From Nocardioides sp. JS614 (lineage in GTDB: Bacteria; Actinomycetota; Actinomycetes; Propionibacteriales; Nocardioidaceae), in contig NC_008699.1 of NCBI RefSeq assembly GCF_000015265.1, positions 434,001 through 498,000 on the forward strand: a DNA stretch of 64,000 bases, read 5' to 3'. Below the pieces are notes generated by a model that did no database searches, was not told the DNA's origin, and was given only the letters and a program-made list of their open reading frames with translations. The position numbers were made by a program, and so were the translations under genes. Each line of letters opens with the position of its first letter. Position 1 is the first letter of the stretch. Of the stretch, positions 24,144 to 32,197 are shown in pieces.

Positions 24144-25244
24144 GTGACGCCATCCACCTCCCCAGCCTCCACGCCGACGGCGTTCGCCGTCTCGCCCGAC
24201 TCCGGCGAGCACTGGAGCAAGGCGGGAGCCTGGCAGGTCGCCGACGGCATCCACCGGATCCCGCTGCCACTGCCGATGGACGGGCTCAAGGCGATCAACG
24301 TCTACGTGATCGAGAGCGCCGACGGGCTGACCCTGATCGACGGCGGCTGGGCGATCGACGTCGCCCGCGACCTGCTGGAGCGGTGCCTGCGCCAGGTCGG
24401 CTACGGGTTCGGCGACATCCGCCGGTTCCTGGTCACCCACGTCCACCGCGACCACTTCACGCTCGCCACCGTGCTCGGCCACGAGTACGGCGCGGACGTG
24501 GCGCTCGGCCTCGGCGAGAAGCCGGCCCTGGACCTGCTCAACGACCGGCTCCTCGACGAGAGCCCGTTCCTCGACGTGCTGCGCACGGCCGGCGCGAACG
24601 CGATCGCGGACCTCTGGGCGGCCGGCGGCGAGCGCCCGGACCCGGCGATGTGGCTGCTCCCCGACACCTGGCTCGAGGGCGACCACGAGATCGAGGTCGG
24701 CGTCCGCACGCTCGACGCGGTCCACACGCCCGGGCACACCCCGGGGCACTACGTCTTCGCCGAGCAGGCGGCCGGGCTGCTGTTCGCCGGTGACCACGTG
24801 CTGCCGACGATCACCCCGTCGATCGGCTTCACGGTCCCGCCGACGCCCGACCCGCTCGGCGACTTCATGGCCTCGCTGACCAAGGTGCGCGCGCTGCCCG
24901 ACCTGAAGGTGCTCCCGGCGCACGGTCCGGTGGCGCCGTCCTCGCACGCCCGCGCCGACGAGCTGCTCTCCTTCCACGACCGGCGCCTCGAGCAGAGCCT
25001 GGCCGCGATCGCCGAGGAGCCGGGCACCGGGTTCACGGTCGCCCACCAGCTCGCGTGGACGCGGCACGAGAAGGCGTACGACGAGCTCGACCTGTTCAGC
25101 CAGGGCATGGCCGCGATGGAGATCAAGGCGCACCTCGAGCTGCTCGTCGCCCGCGGTCAGGCGACCCGCGCGGACACCCCCGAGGGCGTGCTGTTCTCGG
25201 CGGTCCCCGCCGGAGCGCCCGGCGAGGACACCCTCAGCGGCTGA
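24144..25244 (+). CDS. Metallo-beta-lactamase-fold hydrolase
   Basis: A 366-residue MBL-superfamily protein with the binuclear metal motif THVHRDHF, a second His in HTPGHTPGHYVF, Asp in LFAGDHVLPT and terminal His in VLPAHGPV. The C-terminal part is helical and resembles the winged-helix tail of thioesterase-like members (LSFHDRRLEQ, AYDELDLFSQGMAAMEIKAHL). It may act as a CoA-thioesterase or lactonase in the neighbouring catabolic block. GTG start. Its stop overlaps the convergent GNAT gene by 11 bp. Confidence 0.85.
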   Translation: MTPSTSPASTPTAFAVSPDSGEHWSKAGAWQVADGIHRIPLPLPMDGLKAINVYVIESADGLTLIDGGWAIDVARDLLERCLRQVGYGFGDIRRFLVTHVHRDHFTLATVLGHEYGADVALGLGEKPALDLLNDRLLDESPFLDVLRTAGANAIADLWAAGGERPDPAMWLLPDTWLEGDHEIEVGVRTLDAVHTPGHTPGHYVFAEQAAGLLFAGDHVLPTITPSIGFTVPPTPDPLGDFMASLTKVRALPDLKVLPAHGPVAPSSHARADELLSFHDRRLEQSLAAIAEEPGTGFTVAHQLAWTRHEKAYDELDLFSQGMAAMEIKAHLELLVARGQATRADTPEGVLFSAVPAGAPGEDTLSG

Positions 25245-25677
25245 GCCGCATCGGGGTGTGCGGGATCCCGTCCTCGAGGAACTCCGGGCCCGACACCTCG
25301 AACCCGAACGTCGCGTACCACGGCGCCAGCGGCGACTGCGCGTCGAGCACCACGTCGCGGTCCTTGCACACCTGGAGCGCGGTCTGCACCAGTGGGTCGG
25401 CCAGGCCCTGGCCGCGGACCGCTCGGTCCAGCACCACCCGGCCGATCCGCCAGACCGCCTGGCCGTCGCGCTCCTCGTCGAGCACCCGGGCGTAGCCGAG
25501 GAGGGTGTCGTCGTCGCGGAGCAGCACGTGACGGGTGTCCGGCTCGTCGTCGCGGCCGTCGAGGTCGGGGTAGGGACACTCCTGCTCGACGACGAACACG
25601 TCCTGGCGCAGCCGCCAGACGGCGTACGCCGTCGGGGCGTCCAGGGCGGTGAACGGGCCGGCGGTGATCGTGATCAT
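25234..25677 (-). CDS. GNAT-family N-acetyltransferase, ElaA-like
   Basis: A 147-residue acetyltransferase resembling ElaA: N-terminal AYAVWRLRQDVFVVEQECPYPDLDGRD, acyl-CoA loop VLDRAVRGQGLADPL and C-terminal WYATFGFEVSGPEFLEDGIPH. Its ATG overlaps the stop of the upstream esterase gene (ATGA), so the pair is co-translated. Substrate unknown. Confidence 0.85.
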   Translation of the reverse strand: MITITAGPFTALDAPTAYAVWRLRQDVFVVEQECPYPDLDGRDDEPDTRHVLLRDDDTLLGYARVLDEERDGQAVWRIGRVVLDRAVRGQGLADPLVQTALQVCKDRDVVLDAQSPLAPWYATFGFEVSGPEFLEDGIPHTPMRLSR

Positions 25678-26591
25678 CGGAGGAACTCCATCGTGCGTCG
25701 GCGGGCCTCCCGGGCCTCCGGGATGAACGGCAGCAGCGGGTAGACGTGGATCAGGTCGTGGACCTCGACGTAGGTGAGGTCCCAGTCGGCCTGCTCGGCC
25801 CGGCGGGCCAGCAGCCGGCAGCCGGGTGTGAGCGTGTCGCGGGTGCCGCAGAACATCAGCGCCGGCGGCAGCCCGCCGAGCTCGGCCAGCGCGGGGCTCA
25901 CCTCGGGACGGCCCAGGTCCTCGGTGGATCCGGCCCACCAGGCGGCGTACGCCTGCAGCTTGCCGAGGAACAGCCAGGGGTCGCGGACCGTGAACGACTC
26001 GGTCTCCGGCGTCGCGGTGGTCAGGTCCACCCACGGGGAGTGCAGCAGCAGCCGCGCCGGCTGCGGGCCGCCGCGGTCGCGCAGCGTCTGGGCGATCGCG
26101 AGCGCGTAGCCGCCGCCCGCGGAGTCGCCGGCGAGCACCAGCTGGTCGGAGTCGCCGACCCACCGGCCGGTGAGGTCGGCGATGGCCGCGTGCGAGTCCC
26201 GCCAGGTGTGCTCGGGCGCCAGGGGGTAGTCCGGCAGCACGATCCGGGCGTGGAGGTCGGTGGCCAGGCGGCACAGGTAGCGGACGTGGAAGGGGTCGAT
26301 CGGGGCCACGTAGCCGCCGCCGTGGAGGTAGACCACGGTGCGTCGCGGATCGGTCCCGCGCGGGGTGACGACGTACGACGCGAACTCGCCGGACCGGCCG
26401 GTGAGCACCTCGGTGACCACGGAGAACCGCTTCGCGAATCCCGGCGTCACGCGGGTCGGCAGCCGCCGTGCGAGCCGCGCGTGCCAGCGCTCGATCCGGG
26501 CCCGCTCCGCCTCCGGGGTGCCCAGGTCGCGCGAGCGACGCAGCCTCGGGACGACCCACGCGAGCGCCTCGTGGCGGCGGCTGGGGCTCAT
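25674..26591 (-). CDS. Alpha/beta hydrolase, hormone-sensitive-lipase (HSL) type esterase
   Basis: A 305-residue esterase with oxyanion motif YLHGGGYVAP, nucleophile elbow AGDSAGGGYA, catalytic Asp near LMFCGTRDTLTPG and His in VHDLIHVYPLLP. The HGGG and GDSAGG pair defines the HSL (bacterial family IV) group, which cleaves short-chain esters. ATG 26591. It is divergent from the CMD-sigma operon; the 96-bp gap holds the ECF41 promoter for the other direction. Confidence 0.9.
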   Translation of the reverse strand: MSPSRRHEALAWVVPRLRRSRDLGTPEAERARIERWHARLARRLPTRVTPGFAKRFSVVTEVLTGRSGEFASYVVTPRGTDPRRTVVYLHGGGYVAPIDPFHVRYLCRLATDLHARIVLPDYPLAPEHTWRDSHAAIADLTGRWVGDSDQLVLAGDSAGGGYALAIAQTLRDRGGPQPARLLLHSPWVDLTTATPETESFTVRDPWLFLGKLQAYAAWWAGSTEDLGRPEVSPALAELGGLPPALMFCGTRDTLTPGCRLLARRAEQADWDLTYVEVHDLIHVYPLLPFIPEAREARRRTMEFLR

Positions 26592-26617
26592 GGCTCGCAG
26601 CCTCCCACAGCGGGGGT

Positions 26618-26644
26618 TGTCACAGCGGCGCGGTGGCCGGTGTC
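26618..26644 (+). promoter_or_regulatory. ECF41-type sigma-factor promoter before the CMD-sigma operon
   Basis: -35 TGTCACA (26618-26624), 16-nt spacer, then TGTC (26641-26644) for the -10 CGTC. The published ECF41 target promoter is TGTCACA-N16/17-CGTC, placed before the CMD-type gene partnered with the sigma factor, exactly the arrangement here. One base of the -10 differs. Confidence 0.75.
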
Positions 26645-26687
26645 TGGTGGGTGACGGACCGAGACGAGTCCACGAAGGAGAGAGCAG

Positions 26688-27275
26688 ATGCCCAGCACGT
26701 TCCGCATCCCGAAGGCCACGATCACCGGCCTGTACGGCAAGGTGGTCTCGGCGTACGCCCGCCGCACGTTCGGGGAGATCCCTGACGGCCTCTACGTCTA
26801 CTTCCACCACAAGCCGCTGATGAGGGCCGTGGTCGGCTTCGAGGGCAAGGTCGCGAAGTGGGGCGCGCTCGACCCCACGCTGAAGTCCTACGCCGAGCTG
26901 GCCAGTGCCGGGACCATCGGCTGCAGCTGGTGCCTGGACTTCGGCTACTTCAAGGCGCACGACGAGGGCGTGGACCTGGCGAAGGTCAGCGAGGTCCCGC
27001 GGTGGCGGGAGTCCGACGTGTTCACGCCGCTGGAGCGCGAGGTCCTCGAGTACGCCGAGGCGATGACCGCCACGCCGCCGACCGTCACCGACGCGATGGT
27101 CGCGCGGCTCGTGGAGCAGCTCGGCACCCCCGCCGTCGTCGAGCTGACCCAGATCGTGGCCCTGGAGAACATGCGCTCGCGGTTCAACTCCGCCGCGGGC
27201 CTGCAGAGCCAGGGATACTCGGATGTGTGCGAGCTGCCGCTCGCCGTACCGTCGGGAGACGTGAGGCCCGCATGA
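26688..27275 (+). CDS. Carboxymuconolactone decarboxylase (CMD/AhpD-like) family protein, ECF41 target
   Basis: A 195-residue CMD-family protein with redox pair GCSWCLDFGYFKAHD and the typical helical ELTQIVALENMRSRF. The CxxC with a nearby His resembles AhpD-type peroxidase members, so peroxide or disulfide chemistry is plausible. A strong AGGAGAGAG box precedes ATG 26688. The stop overlaps the sigma-factor start (ATGA). Genes of this family are the standard partners of ECF41 sigma factors. Confidence 0.85.
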   Translation: MPSTFRIPKATITGLYGKVVSAYARRTFGEIPDGLYVYFHHKPLMRAVVGFEGKVAKWGALDPTLKSYAELASAGTIGCSWCLDFGYFKAHDEGVDLAKVSEVPRWRESDVFTPLEREVLEYAEAMTATPPTVTDAMVARLVEQLGTPAVVELTQIVALENMRSRFNSAAGLQSQGYSDVCELPLAVPSGDVRPA

Positions 27276-28150
27276 ACGCCACCGATTCCACCGACGTCTT
27301 CGTCGACCACCGCAACCTGCTCTTCACGGTCGCCTACGAGATGCTCGGCTCGGCCGCGGACGCCGAGGACGTGCTGCAGGAGACCTGGCTGCGCTGGGTC
27401 GAGGTCGACCGCGAGGAGGTGCGCGAGGCGCGCGCCTACCTGGTGCGGATCGCCACCCGGCTCGCGCTGAACCGGATGCGCACGAACGCCCGGCGCCGGG
27501 AGTCGTACGTCGGACCGTGGCTCCCCGAGCCGCTGCTCACCACCCCGGACGTGGCGGAGGACGTCGAGCTCGCCGACAGCGTCTCCCTGGCGATGCTCAC
27601 GCTGCTCGAGACGCTCGGCCCGACCGAGCGCGCGGTGTTCGTGCTGCGCGAGGTCTTCGACTTCGGCTACGACGAGATCGCGGCCGCGGTCGACAAGACG
27701 CCGGCCGCCGTACGCCAGATCGCGCACCGCGCCCGCGGACACGTCGCCGAGCGGCGGCCGCGGGCCGAGGCCACCCGCTCCGAGCGGGAGCACGTGATGG
27801 CGACGTTCCTCGCTGCGGTCGCGACCGGCGACATCCAGAGCCTGATGGACGTGCTCGCCCCCGACGTCGTGCTGGTCACCGACGGCGGAGGGGTCAAGAA
27901 GGCCGCGCTCCGCCCGATCCTGGGCCGTGACAAGGTGGTCCGCTTCCTCGGTGCGGTCTCCGAGGGCCTCGACGCCGTCGCCGACGTGGTCGTCGTCAAC
28001 GGCGCTCCCGCGCTGCGGATCGTGCTGGACGGCGAGCTCGACACGGTCGCCTCGATGGTCGTCGAGGACGGCCTGGTCACCGGCCTCTACGTCGTACGCA
28101 ACCCGGCCAAGCTGGCCCGGCTCGACGCCGTCGTCACTCTGACCCGTTGA
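27272..28150 (+). CDS. sigJ: ECF41-family RNA polymerase sigma factor (SigJ-like) with SnoaL-like C-terminal domain
   Basis: A 292-residue ECF sigma factor: region 2 LFTVAYEMLGSAADAEDVLQ, linker signature YVGPWLPEP, region 4 LGPTERAVFVLREVFDFGYDEIA, then a roughly 110-residue SnoaL-like (NTF2-fold) domain ending with NPAKL, close to the NPDKL signature of ECF41. In this group the C-terminal domain replaces a separate anti-sigma factor. Co-translated with its CMD target and probably autoregulated from the promoter at 26618. Confidence 0.92.
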   Translation: MNATDSTDVFVDHRNLLFTVAYEMLGSAADAEDVLQETWLRWVEVDREEVREARAYLVRIATRLALNRMRTNARRRESYVGPWLPEPLLTTPDVAEDVELADSVSLAMLTLLETLGPTERAVFVLREVFDFGYDEIAAAVDKTPAAVRQIAHRARGHVAERRPRAEATRSEREHVMATFLAAVATGDIQSLMDVLAPDVVLVTDGGGVKKAALRPILGRDKVVRFLGAVSEGLDAVADVVVVNGAPALRIVLDGELDTVASMVVEDGLVTGLYVVRNPAKLARLDAVVTLTR

Positions 28151-28172
28151 CCCCGGTTCGGCCAGCCGCGCA

Positions 28173-28248
28173 GCTGTAACGCCCGTTTACCCCACCTACC
28201 GCCGCCGCTGCAGCACGCTCGGGACAAGGGGTAAACGGGCGTTACAGC
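28173..28248. repeat. 21-bp perfect inverted repeat with 34-bp spacer
   Basis: Arms 28173-28193 and 28228-28248 are exact reverse complements (core TAACGCCCGTTTACCCC). It lies 22 bp after the sigJ stop and 70 bp before the thiamine riboswitch. There is no T-run, and arms this long with a GC-rich spacer are unusual for an intrinsic terminator. It may be a terminator, a small mobile palindrome or a binding site. Confidence 0.85.
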
Positions 28249-28316
28249 GAGCAGCGGGGGTCGGTGGCAGGACCGGCCCCCGGGACCCGGCCTGGGGGGA
28301 CTACAGTTTGGACAAA

Positions 28317-28407
28317 CGCAGGGGAGCACGCCTCAACAACGTGCTGAGAGTGCGGATCCGCCGCAGACCCTATGAACCTGATCCGGTTAGCACCGGCGAA
28401 GGGAGTC
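28317..28407 (+). promoter_or_regulatory. Thiamine pyrophosphate (TPP/THI-box) riboswitch
   Basis: All conserved blocks are present in order: AGGGGAGC, GTGCTGAGAGTGCGG, AGACCCT, TGAACCTGATCCGGTTAG and the closing GCGAAGGGA. It ends 5 nt before the ATG of the binding-protein gene, so the GGGAG closing segment is also the ribosome-binding site. TPP binding is therefore expected to block translation initiation. Confidence 0.97.
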
Positions 28408-28412
28408 GGAAG

Positions 28413-29492
28413 ATGAGACCCATCCATGCCCTGGCGCCACTGGCACCGCTCGTCGCGCTCGCCCTGGCGGCGACCGGCTGCTCGACCATCGGAAACGGCT
28501 CGTCCGGCGACGAGTCGACGGCCAGCCCGGGCGGCGAGCCCGGGCGGGTCGTGCTGGTCACCCACGAGTCGTTCTCGCTGCCCAAGCCGCTGATCAAGCA
28601 GTTCGAGCAGCAGTCCGGCTACGACCTGGTGGTCCGCGCGTCCGGCGACGCCGGGATCCTCACCAACAAGCTGGTGCTGACCAAGGGCGACCCGCTCGGC
28701 GACGTGGCGTTCGGCATCGACAACACCTTCGCCTCGCGGGCGCTCGACGAGGGCGTGTTCGCGCCGTACGACGCTCCGCTGCCGGACGGCGCCGACCAGT
28801 ACCGGTTGCCGGGTGACGACGAGCACGACCTCACGCCGATCGACAACGCCAGCGTGTGCGTGAACGTCGACGACACCTGGTTCGCCGACCACCATCTCGC
28901 CCCGCCGAAGACCCTGGACGACCTGGCCGCCCCGGAGTACCAGGGCCTGTTCGTCACCCCGGGCGCGGCCACCAGCTCGCCCGGCCTGGCGTTCCTGCTG
29001 AGCACGATCGCGGCGTACGGCGAGGACGGCTGGCAGGACTACTGGGCGCGGCTGATGGAGAACGGGACCAAGCTGACGGCCGGCTGGTCCGACGCCTACG
29101 AGGTCGACTTCACCCAGGGCGGCGGCCAGGGTGACCGGCCGATCGTGCTGTCCTACGACTCCTCGCCGGCGTTCACCGTCGCCGACGGGGAGTCGTCGAC
29201 GAGCGCCCTGCTCGACACCTGCTTCCGCCAGGTGGAGTACGCCGGCGTGCTGGACGGTGCCGCGAACCCCGCCGGCGCCGAGCAGCTGGTCGACTTCCTG
29301 CTCTCGCCGGAGGTGCAGGCCGCACTGCCCGAGAGCATGTACGTGTTCCCGGTCGACTCCTCGGTCCAGCTGCCGAAGGAGTGGGCCCGGTTCGCGAAGC
29401 AGCCGAGCGACCCGTTCTCGGTGGACCCCGCGTCGATCGACGAGCACCGCGACGAGTGGCTGCGCGAGTGGACCGACGTGACCTCTCGATGA
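28413..29492 (+). CDS. thiB: Thiamine (or thiamine phosphate) ABC transporter substrate-binding lipoprotein
   Basis: A 359-residue ThiB-like binding protein. The lipoprotein signal ends in lipobox ATGC (LALAATGCSTIG). The mature part starts VVLVTHESFSLPKPLIKQF and contains LVLTKGDPLGDVAFGIDNTF and the ligand-region DGWQDYWARLMENG. It captures thiamine for the permease and ATPase downstream. ATG 28413 is placed directly behind the TPP riboswitch, which fixes both start and substrate class. Confidence 0.93.
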   Translation: MRPIHALAPLAPLVALALAATGCSTIGNGSSGDESTASPGGEPGRVVLVTHESFSLPKPLIKQFEQQSGYDLVVRASGDAGILTNKLVLTKGDPLGDVAFGIDNTFASRALDEGVFAPYDAPLPDGADQYRLPGDDEHDLTPIDNASVCVNVDDTWFADHHLAPPKTLDDLAAPEYQGLFVTPGAATSSPGLAFLLSTIAAYGEDGWQDYWARLMENGTKLTAGWSDAYEVDFTQGGGQGDRPIVLSYDSSPAFTVADGESSTSALLDTCFRQVEYAGVLDGAANPAGAEQLVDFLLSPEVQAALPESMYVFPVDSSVQLPKEWARFAKQPSDPFSVDPASIDEHRDEWLREWTDVTSR

Positions 29493-29525
29493 CCGGCACC
29501 GCGCGGACGGGGTGACGGGCAGGCC

Positions 29526-31160
29526 ATGAGGCGCTCGCTCGAGCTGGTCGGGCTCGCGGCGCTGCCGCTGGCCGTGCTCGGCGTGTTCTTCCTGCTCCCG
29601 GTCAGCGGCATGGTCTCCGAGGGCTTCGTCACCGACGGCCGCTTCGACCCGGGTGGGGTGCTCGAGGTGCTCGGCCGGCCCCGGGTGCACCGGGTGCTGT
29701 GGTTCACGGTCTGGTCCTCGACGGTCGCGACCCTGCTCGCCGTGCTCCTCGGCCTGCCCGTGGCGCACCTGCTGCACCGGCGCCGGTTCTGGGGCCGGCG
29801 GGCGCTGCGCTCGCTGCTGCTGGTGCCGTTCGTGCTGCCGACGGTGGTGGTCGGGGTCGCGTTCCGCGAGCTGATCGGCGAGGCCGGGCCGTTGGGCTTC
29901 CTCGGCCTGGACGGCTCGGCCGTGGCCATCGTCGCCGGCCTCGTGTTCTTCAACGTGGCGGTCGTGATCCGGGCGGTCGGCGCCGCCTGGGAGTCCCTCG
30001 ACCCGCGGCCGGCGGAGGCGGCCGCGGCGCTCGGTGCGGGGCCGGCCCACGTCTTCCGGACCGTCACCCTGCCCGCGCTGCGCCCGGCGATCGTCAGCGC
30101 CGCCAGCGTGGTCTTCCTCTTCTGCGCCACCGCGTTCGGCGTGGTGCTCACCCTGGGCGGGCTGCGCTACTCCTCGGTCGAGACCGAGATCTACCTGCTC
30201 ACCACGAACCTGCTCGACCTCCAGGCCGCGGCGGCGCTCTCGATCCTCCAGCTGCTCGCGATCACGGCCCTGCTGGTGGTGACCGGCCGGTTGCGCGCCG
30301 TACCCGACCCGGCTCTGGCCCGCTCCACCCGGCGCCCGCCGCGGCCGGCGCCCGGCGACTGGCCCGGCCTGGTCGCGACCGGCCTGGTGCTGCTGCTGGT
30401 GGGGGCGCCGGTGGCCGCCCTGGTCGCCGGCTCGCTGCGGGTCGGCGACGCGTGGAGCCTGGGCAACTACCGCGCGCTGACCGGCGAGGGCACGCAGCAC
30501 GCCCTGCTCGCCTCCGCGACCGACGCGCTCGTCACCTCGCTGCGCACCGCCGTCGACGCCACCTGGATGTCGCTGTCCCTGGGCGTGCTGGTCACCGTGG
30601 TGGTCACCCGCCGGTCGCGCACGCGGGGTGAGCGCCGGGCGCGCGGCCTGCTGGACGGGCTGTTCATGCTCCCGCTCGGGGTGTCCGCGGTGACGCTCGG
30701 CTTCGGGTTCCTCATCACCCTCGACCGGCCGCCCCTCGACCTGAGGGACTCACCGCTCCTGGTCCCGATCGCGCAGGCGCTGGTGGCGCTGCCGCTCGTC
30801 GTCCGGACCCTGGTGCCGGTGCTCGGTGGCATCGACGACCGCCAGCGGCAGGCCGCCGCGTCGCTCGGTGCCGGCCCGTTGCGTACCTTCGCCACCGTGG
30901 ACCTCCCCGCCATGTGGCGGCCGCTGACCGCCGCGGCCGGCTTCGCGTTCGCGGTGTCGCTCGGTGAGTTCGGGGCGACCTCGTTCCTCGCCCGGGAGGA
31001 CCACCCCACGCTGCCGATCGTGATCTACCACCTGATCGGGCACCCGGGTGCGATGAACTACGGCATGGCCCTCGCCGCGTCCGTCGTCCTCGCCACCACG
31101 ACCGCGCTCGTGATGCTCGCCGTCGACCGGCTGCGGGTGCCGTCGGTGGGGGCGTTCTGA
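29526..31160 (+). CDS. thiP: Thiamine-type ABC transporter permease, two fused domains
   Basis: A 544-residue permease with two BPD_transp_1 domains in one chain, as in ThiP. Each half has an EAA loop: AEAAAALGAGPAHVFRTVTLPAL in the first and RQRQAAASLGAGPLRTFATVDLP in the second. About 12 hydrophobic segments are visible. It lies 33 bp after thiB, and its stop overlaps the ATPase start (TGATG). TPP-riboswitch control extends to it through the shared transcript. Confidence 0.92.
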   Translation: MRRSLELVGLAALPLAVLGVFFLLPVSGMVSEGFVTDGRFDPGGVLEVLGRPRVHRVLWFTVWSSTVATLLAVLLGLPVAHLLHRRRFWGRRALRSLLLVPFVLPTVVVGVAFRELIGEAGPLGFLGLDGSAVAIVAGLVFFNVAVVIRAVGAAWESLDPRPAEAAAALGAGPAHVFRTVTLPALRPAIVSAASVVFLFCATAFGVVLTLGGLRYSSVETEIYLLTTNLLDLQAAAALSILQLLAITALLVVTGRLRAVPDPALARSTRRPPRPAPGDWPGLVATGLVLLLVGAPVAALVAGSLRVGDAWSLGNYRALTGEGTQHALLASATDALVTSLRTAVDATWMSLSLGVLVTVVVTRRSRTRGERRARGLLDGLFMLPLGVSAVTLGFGFLITLDRPPLDLRDSPLLVPIAQALVALPLVVRTLVPVLGGIDDRQRQAAASLGAGPLRTFATVDLPAMWRPLTAAAGFAFAVSLGEFGATSFLAREDHPTLPIVIYHLIGHPGAMNYGMALAASVVLATTTALVMLAVDRLRVPSVGAF

Positions 31161-32158
31161 TGCTGGCCCTGGACCACCTCAGCGTCTCGTACGACGGCGT
31201 GCCGGCTGTCGTCGACGCGACGCTGGAGCTCGCGGACGGGCACGTCCTCGCGGTCCTGGGGCCGAGCGGCTCGGGCAAGTCGACGCTGCTGCGCGCGGTG
31301 GCCGGGCTCGAGCCGGCCGTCGCCGGGCGGATCTGCTGGGACGGTGCCGACCTCGCCCACGTCCCGACCCACAAGCGCGGGTTCGCGCTGATGTTCCAGG
31401 ACGGGCAGCTGTTCAACCACCTCACGGTCGCCCGCAACATCGGCTACGCGCTGCGGCTCCGGCGTACCCCCCGGGCCGCGGAGCGGGTCGCCGAGCTGCT
31501 CGCCCTGGTCGGGCTCGAGGGGTACGCCGAGCGCCTCCCGGCGACCCTGTCCGGTGGCGAGCGCCAGCGGGTGGCGTTGGCCCGCTCGCTCGCGGTCGCC
31601 CCGCGGCTGCTGCTGCTCGACGAGCCGCTGTCGGCACTCGACGCGGGGCTGCGTGAGCGGCTCGCCGTCGACCTGCGTGAGATCCTGCGTGCGGCCGGGA
31701 CCACCGCGCTGATGGTCACCCACGACCAGGAGGAGGCGTTCGCGGTCGCCGACCGGCTGGCGGTGATGCGCGCCGGCCGGATCGTCCAGCAGGGCGAGAT
31801 CGCCGAGGTCTGGCGGGCGCCGGCCGACCCCGAGACCGCGCTCTTCCTCGGGTACGCCCGCGTCCTGGAGGGCAGCGCCGCGGCCGCGCTCCTGCAGGCG
31901 GCCGGGCTGCCCGTCGCCCCGGCGGTCGCCGTACGCCGCTCGGCGCTCGTGGTCGCCGACGGTGCCGAGGCCGGGCCCCTCCGCGGCGCGGTCGTGTCGG
32001 CACGAGCGACTCCGGAGCTGATCCGCCTGGTCGTCGACGTGGACACGATCGGCGAGGTCGACGCGGTGGCCCGGCTGGGCACGCACCCCGGACCCGGCGA
32101 CCCGGTCCGGCTGAGCGTGGACCCCAGTCGCTTGGCCCCGACGCCGACCGGGCGGTGA
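31160..32158 (+). CDS. thiQ: Thiamine-type ABC transporter ATPase
   Basis: A 332-residue ATPase: Walker A GPSGSGKST, Q-loop LMFQDGQLFNHLTV, signature LSGGERQRVALARSLA, Walker B LLLLDEPLSAL, H-loop VTHDQEEA. It has a C-terminal extension of about 110 residues (from about 220) resembling a TOBE-like domain, longer than E. coli ThiQ. Last gene of the riboswitch operon; the next gene has its own leaderless promoter. Confidence 0.92.
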   Translation: MLALDHLSVSYDGVPAVVDATLELADGHVLAVLGPSGSGKSTLLRAVAGLEPAVAGRICWDGADLAHVPTHKRGFALMFQDGQLFNHLTVARNIGYALRLRRTPRAAERVAELLALVGLEGYAERLPATLSGGERQRVALARSLAVAPRLLLLDEPLSALDAGLRERLAVDLREILRAAGTTALMVTHDQEEAFAVADRLAVMRAGRIVQQGEIAEVWRAPADPETALFLGYARVLEGSAAAALLQAAGLPVAPAVAVRRSALVVADGAEAGPLRGAVVSARATPELIRLVVDVDTIGEVDAVARLGTHPGPGDPVRLSVDPSRLAPTPTGR

Positions 32159-32197
32159 CCGGGCACCGACCTCGACCGGTTGCCTACACTGACCCCC

